From Methanobacteriota archaeon (GTDB lineage: Archaea; Thermoplasmatota; Thermoplasmata; RBG-16-68-12; EA-27), in contig JACQPO010000026.1 in NCBI GenBank assembly GCA_016207545.1, forward strand, positions 1 to 18,038: 18,038 nt of DNA, given 5' to 3'. The stretch's first letter is position 1. Every line of letters begins with the position of its first letter. Positions 7,388 through 13,226 of the stretch are shown here, piece after piece. Position numbers and translations under genes: made by a program. The notes beneath the pieces were generated by a model. The model was not told where the DNA came from, ran no database searches, and saw only the letters and a program-made list of their open reading frames with translations.

Positions 7388-7396
7388 GGAGGTGGT
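7388..7396 (+). promoter_or_regulatory. Strong Shine-Dalgarno of rpl1
   Basis: GGAGGTGGT lies about 7 nt upstream of the ATG at 7403 and fixes that start. Upstream in the same leader, CGCC-c-TCC (7346-7353) can pair with GGAGGCG (7361-7367) around a short loop. A GC palindrome, gcggcgcgccgc, sits at 7367-7378, so the leader is well structured. Confidence 0.7.
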
Positions 7397-7402
7397 CCGC
7401 CG

Positions 7403-8041
7403 ATGGCGGACGCAAAAACCGTCGAAGCGATCAAGAAGGCGATCGAATCCGCTCCGGAGCGGAAGTTCCCGGAGACCGTGGAAGTCGCCATCAACCTTAG
7501 GGACATCGACCTCTCCGCCGCGAAGAATCGGATCGACGAGGAGGTCGTGTTGCCGAAGGGCCGCGGCAAGCCCATCAAGGTGTGCCTCTTTGCGAGCGGC
7601 CAGCTTGCGTTCAACGCACGCGACTTCGCGGACTTAATCATCGCGCCGGAACAGATCGAGGAGTACGCGACGAACAAGCGAAAGGGTCGCGAGCTCGCGG
7701 GGACGTACGACTTCTTCCTCGCGGAGGCGCCGCTCATGCCCGTCATCGGCAAGCGGCTCGGCCAGATCCTCGGTCCGCGCGGCAAGATGCCCCGGCCGGT
7801 GCCGCCGACCGCGAACCTGGAGCCGATGATCCGTTCCATGCGGAACACGGTCCGTGTACGCACGAAGAACAACCGGACGTTCCACGCGCCGATCGGCACG
7901 CGCGCGATGCCGCCGGAGGACTTGGCGGAGAACCTCGACTTCCTCGTGCAGCGCGTGACCGCGAAGTTGGAGCGGGGCAAGTTCAACATCCACTCCGCGT
8001 TCGTGAAGACGACGATGGGACCCGCCGTGAGGTACATGTGA
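7403..8041 (+). CDS. rpl1: 50S ribosomal protein L1 (uL1)
   Basis: uL1 forms the L1 stalk and helps release deacylated tRNA from the E site. In several archaea and bacteria it also represses its own mRNA. The 212-residue protein has the archaeal N-terminus (TVEAIKKAIE), the inserted domain II, and the L1 signature GQILGPRGKMPRPVP at about residues 127-141. Its C-terminal GKFNIHSAFVKTTMGP closes domain I. The start is fixed by a strong Shine-Dalgarno. The stop TGA shares one base with the rpl10 ATG (TGATG), so the two genes are translationally coupled. A structured leader ahead of the Shine-Dalgarno is a plausible site of autoregulation, but this is inference. Confidence 0.97.
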   Translation: MADAKTVEAIKKAIESAPERKFPETVEVAINLRDIDLSAAKNRIDEEVVLPKGRGKPIKVCLFASGQLAFNARDFADLIIAPEQIEEYATNKRKGRELAGTYDFFLAEAPLMPVIGKRLGQILGPRGKMPRPVPPTANLEPMIRSMRNTVRVRTKNNRTFHAPIGTRAMPPEDLAENLDFLVQRVTAKLERGKFNIHSAFVKTTMGPAVRYM

Positions 8042-9036
8042 TGATCGGGGAAGCGCGCGTGAACCCGGCCAAGGTCGCGGAGGTCGACGCCCTCGTCTCC
8101 CGCCTGAAGGAGGCCCCCGTGGTCGGCATCGCCGATGTGCGGGGCATTCCCGCCGTGCAGTTCCAGGCGATTCGTCGGCGACTCCGCGGGAAGGCGGACA
8201 TCCGCGTCGCGAAGAACACGCTGATCCGCCTCGCCCTCGAGCGGGTGGCGGCGGAGCGGAAGGGCCTCGCGGACCTCGCGTCCGCGCTCGCCGGGCAAAT
8301 CGCGGTCGTGACGACGACCCTGAATCCGTTCAAGCTGTTCAAGGAGCTCGAGGGGACGAAGACGCCGGCCCCCGCGCGTGGCGGCGAGGCCGCGCCCACG
8401 GACATTTGGGTCCGCGCGGGCGACACGCCGTTCAAGCCCGGGCCCGTTGTCGGCGACCTGCAGAAGGCGGGCATCCCCGCCGCAATCGAGCGCGGCAAGG
8501 TCGTGATCAAGAAGGACAAGCTCCTAGTGAAGCAGGGCGATCCGATTCCCCGCGAGGTCGCGCAGGTCCTCGCGCGGCTCGAGATATTCCCCCTCATCGT
8601 CGGCCTCGACCTGCGTAGCGCGTACGAGGACGGGCGCGTCTACGGCCGCGACGTCCTCGCGATCGACGAGGGGAAGGTTCGCCAGGACGTGATGCACGCG
8701 ATTCGCCACGCGGTGAACCTGGCGGTGTTCGCAGAGTACCCGACGAAGTTCACGATCCCGATGCTGCTCTCGTCCGCGTACCGGAAGGCGCTCGCCCTCG
8801 CGGTCCACGCGGAGATCCCGACGAAGGACAGCGTGAAGGTGCTCCTCTCGAAGGCGTACGCGCAGGCGCTCGCGCTCGCGGCGCGGGCCCCCGAGGCCTT
8901 CGACGAGGAGGCGCGGAAGCGGCTTTCCGCCGGACCGGCCCCGCCCCCGGCGGAGAAGAAGGAGGAGCCGAAGAAGGAGGAGAAGGAGGCGTCCGAGGAG
9001 GACGCGGCGGCGGGGCTGGGATCGCTCTTCGGATAA
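8041..9036 (+). CDS. rpl10: 50S ribosomal protein L10 (uL10, P0)
   Basis: uL10/P0 anchors the L12 dimers to the ribosomal stalk. The 331-residue protein has the N-terminal rRNA-binding domain (VVGIADVRGIPAVQFQ, then IRVAKNTLIRLAL), the archaeal/eukaryotic insertion domain in the middle, and a helical L12-binding region at about residues 218-296. In that region similar segments repeat: AVFAEYPTKFTIPMLLSSAY, then AVHAEIPTKDSVKVLLSKAY. It ends in a charged linker and the tail AAAGLGSLFG, which nearly matches the end of the neighbouring L12, as expected for archaeal P0/P1. The ATG at 8041 overlaps the rpl1 stop; an in-frame GTG at 8038 is the only nearby alternative. Confidence 0.96.
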   Translation: MIGEARVNPAKVAEVDALVSRLKEAPVVGIADVRGIPAVQFQAIRRRLRGKADIRVAKNTLIRLALERVAAERKGLADLASALAGQIAVVTTTLNPFKLFKELEGTKTPAPARGGEAAPTDIWVRAGDTPFKPGPVVGDLQKAGIPAAIERGKVVIKKDKLLVKQGDPIPREVAQVLARLEIFPLIVGLDLRSAYEDGRVYGRDVLAIDEGKVRQDVMHAIRHAVNLAVFAEYPTKFTIPMLLSSAYRKALALAVHAEIPTKDSVKVLLSKAYAQALALAARAPEAFDEEARKRLSAGPAPPPAEKKEEPKKEEKEASEEDAAAGLGSLFG

Positions 9037-9042
9037 CCGGAC

Positions 9043-9050
9043 AGGAGGTG
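9043..9050 (+). promoter_or_regulatory. Shine-Dalgarno of rpl12
   Basis: AGGAGGTG lies 7 nt before the ATG at 9058. It is among the strongest ribosome binding sites in the window, fitting the need for several L12 copies per ribosome. Confidence 0.7.
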
Positions 9051-9057
9051 AACACGC

Positions 9058-9369
9058 ATGGAATATGTGTACGGCGCGCTGGTGTTGCACGCGGCCGGCA
9101 AGCCCGTCACGGAGGAGAACCTGAAGAAGGTCCTCACCGCGGCGGGCGTGAAGCCGGACGAGGCGCGGATCAAGGCGCTGACCGCGGCTCTGGAAGGGGT
9201 GAACATCGACGAGGCGATCGCGACGGCGGTCGCCCTCCCCGCAGCGACGGCAGCGCCCGCGGCACCGGCGGCAGCAACGGAGAAGAAGGAAGAGAAGAAG
9301 AAGGAGGAAGAGGAGAAAGTCTCCGAGGAGGAAGCGGCCGCAGGGCTCGGCGCCTTGTTCGGCCTGTGA
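9058..9369 (+). CDS. rpl12: 50S ribosomal protein L12 (P1)
   Basis: This is the archaeal stalk protein P1/L12, which forms dimers on L10 and recruits translational GTPases. The 103-residue protein begins MEYVYGALVLHAAGK, the standard archaeal N-terminal dimerisation region. It continues with helices around LKKVLTAAGVKPDEARIKAL, a long Ala/Pro hinge, a Lys/Glu-rich stretch, and the conserved tail EEEAAAGLGALFGL that contacts elongation factors. It lies 21 nt after rpl10. Confidence 0.97.
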   Translation: MEYVYGALVLHAAGKPVTEENLKKVLTAAGVKPDEARIKALTAALEGVNIDEAIATAVALPAATAAPAAPAAATEKKEEKKKEEEEKVSEEEAAAGLGALFGL

Positions 9370-9446
9370 CCCCCTCCGCCCTCCGCACGATGGGCGTCCG
9401 CCTTTCGACCCGCGAGCGGACACGCTGGCGGGCTTGAGCCTTTTCC

Positions 9447-10145
9447 GTGGACGTACGAGGTAAGCTGACTTCCCCGTTCCCGTGTGTTTTCCTCGTGGGC
9501 CCGTACCATCGCGCGTTCGCGATCGCCCTCGGATGCTCCGCCGTTTTGGCGGTGGGGCTCCTGCGCGCGTACTTGGTCGCGCCCGCGCCGCTGACCTCCG
9601 CCGAAATCTTGCTCGCGACGCGACGCGCCGTGGACGAAGCCGTGGAAACCGCAATCGAACGTGGCGGTTTGCGCGACGCCGAGGCGTTTGTCACGCGCTT
9701 CATTTCCGTGCAACTCGAGAGGATGGAGTTTGGCGGCGTCGAGGTTCGCCTTCGTCGCCCTAATGATCTCAACCCGTGGGCCCCGTTCCACTTCTTCGTC
9801 GAAATCGGCGACCTCTCCGTCCGGTTCGATATCGACGGCACGCGGGACCCGCTCCTCGCGATTCGCCTCGGGCTCGATGTGCGGATTCGCGCGGACCCGA
9901 ACCATCCGTACGCGAGCCATGGCGAGCCGGGCATCTTGGCGGTGTGCCTCGCTCATCGGTACTACCACGCCGCACCCGACGGACCCGACCTGTTCGCGCG
10001 GTTGGAGAATAAGACTCGCGACCCCTACCACTTCGGGTTCGAGACGTTCGTCACGGACGGAGACCGCCTGGCAGTGGACCACATTTACCTCGAGACGGGA
10101 GCCTGGGGCCTGACCGTCGAGCAAGCCGTGCGCTATGGGCGGTGA
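9447..10145 (+). CDS. Hypothetical membrane-anchored protein
   Basis: I do not recognise this 232-residue protein. A hydrophobic stretch near residues 22-45 (AFAIALGCSAVLAVGLL) is flanked by basic residues, so it is probably a signal anchor or uncleaved signal peptide. About 185 soluble, charged residues then face outside. The soluble part alternates beta-like segments (FHFFVEIGDLSVRFDIDG, then GLDVRIRAD) with acidic stretches and has no obvious catalytic motif. The GTG at 9447 is used here. An in-frame GTG at 9495 would give a more typical short N-terminus before the hydrophobic segment. It follows rpl12 by 77 nt and converges on the MFS gene. Codon-position GC bias and the long open frame support it being coding. 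Confidence 0.65.
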   Translation: MDVRGKLTSPFPCVFLVGPYHRAFAIALGCSAVLAVGLLRAYLVAPAPLTSAEILLATRRAVDEAVETAIERGGLRDAEAFVTRFISVQLERMEFGGVEVRLRRPNDLNPWAPFHFFVEIGDLSVRFDIDGTRDPLLAIRLGLDVRIRADPNHPYASHGEPGILAVCLAHRYYHAAPDGPDLFARLENKTRDPYHFGFETFVTDGDRLAVDHIYLETGAWGLTVEQAVRYGR

Positions 10146-10243
10146 AGCGTTCTAGTACGGCGGCGGCGTTCCCCTGGCGGTGGTGAGACTCGGATCGCTG
10201 AGCCCGCGAGGACGGTGATGACGATCCTGAGTTCTGAGTTGCG

Positions 10244-11506
10244 CTACCGGCGGTCGTTCACGAGGTAGTGCTCGAACCGCCGCCACACCTGGTCGACGGA
10301 CTCCGGGTACTTCGTCGGGTCCCGGATCCGCAGGCTGAGGAACGCCCCGGCCGTGCGGCCCACGAAAGAGATGACGTAGACCGCTAGGAGGCCGAGCCAC
10401 AGGGACCCGAGCGCGCCTTCGGACGCGCGGGCGAGGTAGCCGCCGAGGAGGGTGCCCGCAAACGTGACGAGCCCAATTGCTCCGTTGAACAGCCCGAAGT
10501 ACTCTGCGTGCTTCTTCGGCGGAGCGACGTCGAGGATGTACGCGTTGAACGCGATGTTCACGATCGCGGTCGGGACCCCCATCGCGACCGCCACGAGGTA
10601 GATGAAGAACAGGTCGTTCGCAAACCCGTAGGCGAGGGGCACGAGGACGAACAGGAAGCGGCTCGCCTGGATGAGGGCCACGGGTCCCACGCGGTCCAGC
10701 AGCCTGCCGACCTGGGACTGGAGGACGATCGTGGAGACGGCGGTCACGACCGTGATCATGACGATGTGAAGGTTGCTCGCGCCGAGGACGACGGCGACCG
10801 TGATTGGCACGAGCGGCCAAATCATGGACATGAAGAAGTTGTAGAACGTCTGCACTTTCACGAAATATAGGAAGTCCGCACGGCGCTCCGCGTCGACGGT
10901 TGGGTCCGTCCGCGGCGATCCGTCGCCCTCCGTGACCGTGGCCTTCGTTTCGCGGACCAGGAGCAGGACGAGGCCCGACGCAATCCCGACGATCGCGGCG
11001 ATCACGAACGGGATGTGGAACCCTTCCGCGGACGTCTGCGGCGCCTGGAAGACGATGAGCGCCGCGAGCAACGTCCCCATCAAGCTCGCGATGCCGCCAA
11101 TCCGGCTCACGCTCCCGAACACGCGCCCCCGTTTCCCAAACGCGATTTTTTCCCCGAGAAGGGCGCTCCAGTTCGGGACGACCATGGAGATCGCCAGCGA
11201 CTGCACGAGCACGACGAGGATAAGCTGCCACGGGGACGCGGACGCGGCGATGAGCAAGAACAGGGACATCGACAGGATCGTCCCGAGGACGATGAACGGC
11301 ACGCGGCGCCCGACGCGGTCGCTCAGCCGGCCCCACGGGAGCTGGAGGAGGTTCGGGAACAGGTTCGAGAACGCGGACAGCCAGCCAAGGTCCGCGGTCG
11401 TCGCGCCGAGCCGGGTCGCGTAGTACGGGACGAACGGCCCCGCCAATCCGTGCCCGAGCTGACCTACGGCCTGATGCGCGTAGAGCGGGCGGCGTCCCTC
11501 GCGCAT
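10244..11506 (-). CDS. Major facilitator superfamily (MFS) transporter
   Basis: This 420-residue polytopic membrane protein has the MFS layout of about 12 hydrophobic segments. The conserved loop 2-3 motif GRLSDRVGRR is at about residues 59-68, and a cytoplasmic charged region lies mid-protein (around ETKATVTEGDGSPRTDPTVD) between the two six-helix halves. MFS carriers exchange or co-transport small solutes or drugs; the substrate cannot be inferred. The ATG at 11506 gives a very short cytoplasmic N-terminus (MREGRRPLY) before helix 1. The frame is open a little further upstream but without a better start. It has its own TATA-like box, and no neighbour hints at a pathway. Confidence 0.88.
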   Translation of the reverse strand: MREGRRPLYAHQAVGQLGHGLAGPFVPYYATRLGATTADLGWLSAFSNLFPNLLQLPWGRLSDRVGRRVPFIVLGTILSMSLFLLIAASASPWQLILVVLVQSLAISMVVPNWSALLGEKIAFGKRGRVFGSVSRIGGIASLMGTLLAALIVFQAPQTSAEGFHIPFVIAAIVGIASGLVLLLVRETKATVTEGDGSPRTDPTVDAERRADFLYFVKVQTFYNFFMSMIWPLVPITVAVVLGASNLHIVMITVVTAVSTIVLQSQVGRLLDRVGPVALIQASRFLFVLVPLAYGFANDLFFIYLVAVAMGVPTAIVNIAFNAYILDVAPPKKHAEYFGLFNGAIGLVTFAGTLLGGYLARASEGALGSLWLGLLAVYVISFVGRTAGAFLSLRIRDPTKYPESVDQVWRRFEHYLVNDRR

Positions 11507-11565
11507 CCGCTCGAGAAGCGGAATCCCATCACCTTCCGACGAAGGCCCCCGTAGCGCGGGAAGGC

Positions 11566-11577
11566 AGAAATAAGCTT
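11566..11577 (-). promoter_or_regulatory. Putative TATA box of the MFS gene
   Basis: On the minus strand the region reads agcttatttctg. Initiation would fall near 11545, leaving a leader of about 40 nt before the ATG at 11506. Confidence 0.45.
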
Positions 11578-11591
11578 TTCCGCCCCGCGGC

Positions 11592-11921
11592 TCACTCTAC
11601 GTCGGAAACGCCGCGCTTCGCCTCCTCATGCAGGCGCTTCGCACGCTGTTTGGCGTTGAACCCCGTGGCCCGCTCCAAGAATACGTTCCACGCGGTGCGT
11701 GTGCGCACCGCGGTTTCGTCGTCGACCTTCGGATTTGCGGTCGTGTTCACGAACAGGGACTTTCCGTCCGTCCAGGCGGCGATCCGCTCGAGGGCCCCGT
11801 ACGAGGCGACGAACTTCCCGTCCTCCTCGCGCACCGGGCCGAACACCATCTCCATGAGGTCCTTCAGGCGCACGCCCTCGATGTTCTTGTACTGTCCCCG
11901 TTTGACGGGATACGCCTGCAT
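11592..11921 (-). CDS. Small conserved archaeal protein, DUF5611-like
   Basis: This 109-residue soluble protein begins MQAYPVKRGQYKNIEG. It contains VASYGALERIAAWTDGKSLF, then VDDETAVRTRTAWNVFLERATGFNAKQRAKR. The pattern (KRG near the start, SYGA in the middle, N-x-FLE-x-ATGF/Y-x-AKQR near the end) resembles a small euryarchaeal family that I recall as DUF5611. Its function is unknown, and the family name rests on memory rather than a search. The ATG at 11921 lies 25 nt downstream of a TATA-like gttaaacg, consistent with a leaderless mRNA. It lies 85 nt upstream of the MFS gene on the same strand, but each gene has its own TATA-like box. Confidence 0.7.
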   Translation of the reverse strand: MQAYPVKRGQYKNIEGVRLKDLMEMVFGPVREEDGKFVASYGALERIAAWTDGKSLFVNTTANPKVDDETAVRTRTAWNVFLERATGFNAKQRAKRLHEEAKRGVSDVE

Positions 11922-11941
11922 AGGGAATCCCGCGCCGGGAA

Positions 11942-11949
11942 CGTTTAAC
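11942..11949 (-). promoter_or_regulatory. Putative TATA box of the DUF5611-like gene
   Basis: The minus strand reads gttaaacg, centred 25 nt upstream of the ATG at 11921, which is leaderless spacing. A second AT-rich string (ccttttagc on the minus strand) lies just upstream. Confidence 0.45.
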
Positions 11950-12157
11950 GGGCTAAAAGGTTACGCGGATTGTCTTCGTCGGTGGACGGGATCGGGATTG
12001 CGGGGGATGGGATAGACGGGCTGGGGAGGGCCTAGGCGGTGGTGGCTTGGATTCGCACGGGCGGTGTCCTAGGCATGGGTCTGGTGCTTCTCAATGTCAC
12101 GCCAGGTTCCCTGGAAGTTTCGCTGGGCGAAGGGGGGCCCCCCTGCGTGCACGCCCG
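11950..12157. other. G-rich, hairpin-rich intergenic region
   Basis: I see no credible gene in this stretch. The plus strand has seven G-tracts of three or more within 11988-12030. GCCTAGG (12030-12036) can pair with CCTAGGC (12068-12074). Short hairpins follow: CCAGG-TTC-CCTGG (12102-12114) and TCGC-TGG-GCGA (12120-12130). Two abutting palindromes are AGGGGGGCCCCCCT (12131-12144) and GCGTGCACGC (12145-12154). Small plus-strand reading frames crossing it continue antisense into the RaSEA gene and look like GC-rich shadows. Confidence 0.5.
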
Positions 12158-13189
12158 CTACGGTACGGGGGCCGCTCCTCGCACGAGGCCATGCACATCC
12201 GCCGATGTTTGCATCAGCCCCTCTAACTCCAAGAGGTCTAGCCAGGGTGCGCGGCACTCGCACGCGAGGTCGTCGAGGCGGTCCCCGAGGCCGAGGGAGA
12301 AGTCCTCAATCGCCCCGAGGAACGAGCGGTCGCACGTCCCGCAGTTGTGCGCACCCCGCCGCAGGCCTCCGCCCGTGGGATGGGACTTCGGGTGCGCGCG
12401 CAGGTCGCGGCACTGCCGGAGTACCTCCGAGACGGACCACAGCCATGGGGGCCGGTATGCCCCCCGCTTGAACAGGTGGTCGACGACCGTGTTCCGCTGC
12501 ACGTTCATCGGGTTGATCGAAATCGTATCGCTGACCGCGTCCACCGCATGCGCGGTCTCGACGACATCCTCGATCGCCTCTCGCTCCGTCAGAAACGGCG
12601 GCTTCAGCAGCAGGTACGACTTCACGGTCGCGCCGACTTCGTGCGCGAGGCTCGCGGCGCGAACGTGTTCCTTCAGCCCCCAGAACTTGTTCACCGCGTG
12701 ACGCAACACGACGTCGTTCGCGCTCTCCAGGCCGAGCGCGATCTCGAACTTCGGGCACAGCCGCACGCCTTCCTCCAACGGTTCGCGCCGGACGAGGTGG
12801 GCGAGGGTCTCCACGAGCACCTTCTCGCACCGCCCGCCCAGCGCCTTCAGAACGTTGCGGCGAACCTCGGGGAACACCTCGTGCTCGTCGAAGAAGTTCC
12901 CGCTCGTGTACACCTTCACGAATGGCTGGCCGCGATGCCGCGCGAGTACGGCGTCGAGCTGCGTCTCGAGGTCCTCCGGGGACACCTCGATCGCGACGTC
13001 GTTCACGTACCCGCACATGGAGCAGCCGCTCTTCCGGGCCCAGTAGCAACCGCGGGTCCGGAAGATGATGACCCACGCGTCGACGACCTTCCCGTCGAGG
13101 ACGTCCTTCTCCGACCATGTGGAGATGATTTCGCGCGGGTTCGCGGGGCGGACGTCCCGCAGTTGCGTCACGAGTTCCGGCAGGCGCAC
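12158..13189 (-). CDS. raSEA: Radical SAM protein, archaeosine biosynthesis RaSEA-like
   Basis: This 343-residue radical SAM enzyme has its cluster cysteines at Cys48, Cys56 and Cys59 in RGCYWARKSGCSMCGY. SAM-binding and barrel features follow: VKVYTSGNFFDEHEVF, and FEIALGLESANDVVL as the GLES-type strand. A C-terminal cysteine-containing region (HNCGTCDRSF, CEC) comes last. The layout matches the archaeal family named RaSEA. That enzyme acts with ArcS to turn lysine-modified preQ0 at position 15 of tRNA into archaeosine. The partner ArcS is not in this window. The GTG at 13189 is 28 nt downstream of a minus-strand aaaccttttt, resembling the rpl11 promoter string, so it may be transcribed separately from the zinc-ribbon gene 37 nt upstream. 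A different tRNA-modifying radical SAM enzyme is the main alternative. Confidence 0.8.
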   Translation of the reverse strand: MRLPELVTQLRDVRPANPREIISTWSEKDVLDGKVVDAWVIIFRTRGCYWARKSGCSMCGYVNDVAIEVSPEDLETQLDAVLARHRGQPFVKVYTSGNFFDEHEVFPEVRRNVLKALGGRCEKVLVETLAHLVRREPLEEGVRLCPKFEIALGLESANDVVLRHAVNKFWGLKEHVRAASLAHEVGATVKSYLLLKPPFLTEREAIEDVVETAHAVDAVSDTISINPMNVQRNTVVDHLFKRGAYRPPWLWSVSEVLRQCRDLRAHPKSHPTGGGLRRGAHNCGTCDRSFLGAIEDFSLGLGDRLDDLACECRAPWLDLLELEGLMQTSADVHGLVRGAAPVP

Positions 13190-13211
13190 GGGCGCGACGA
13201 AGAGGGGGGCG

Positions 13212-13225
13212 CGGAAAAAGGTTTG
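13212..13225 (-). promoter_or_regulatory. Putative promoter of the RaSEA-like gene
   Basis: The minus strand reads ccaaacctttttcc, close to the ccaaacctttat string that serves rpl11. It is centred 28 nt upstream of the GTG at 13189, the leaderless spacing seen elsewhere in the window. It could equally be a T-rich terminator for the upstream gene. Confidence 0.35.
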
Positions 13226-13226
13226 G

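Noticed and set aside
9396..9421. Hairpin GTCCGC/GCGGAC after rpl12 considered as a transcription terminator
   Set aside because: The stem is only 6 bp with a 14-nt loop and is not followed by a T-tract; archaeal termination relies mainly on T-runs.
8640..10124. Long minus-strand open frame (494 codons) opposite rpl10, rpl12 and the following gene
   Set aside because: It contains long runs of Ser/Phe/Ala mirroring the Lys/Glu-rich tails of L10 and L12, which shows it is their reverse complement and not a gene.
12131..12144. AGGGGGGCCCCCCT palindrome after the RaSEA stop considered as a terminator
   Set aside because: It has no loop and no T-tract on either strand, so I list it only as part of the unusual intergenic region.
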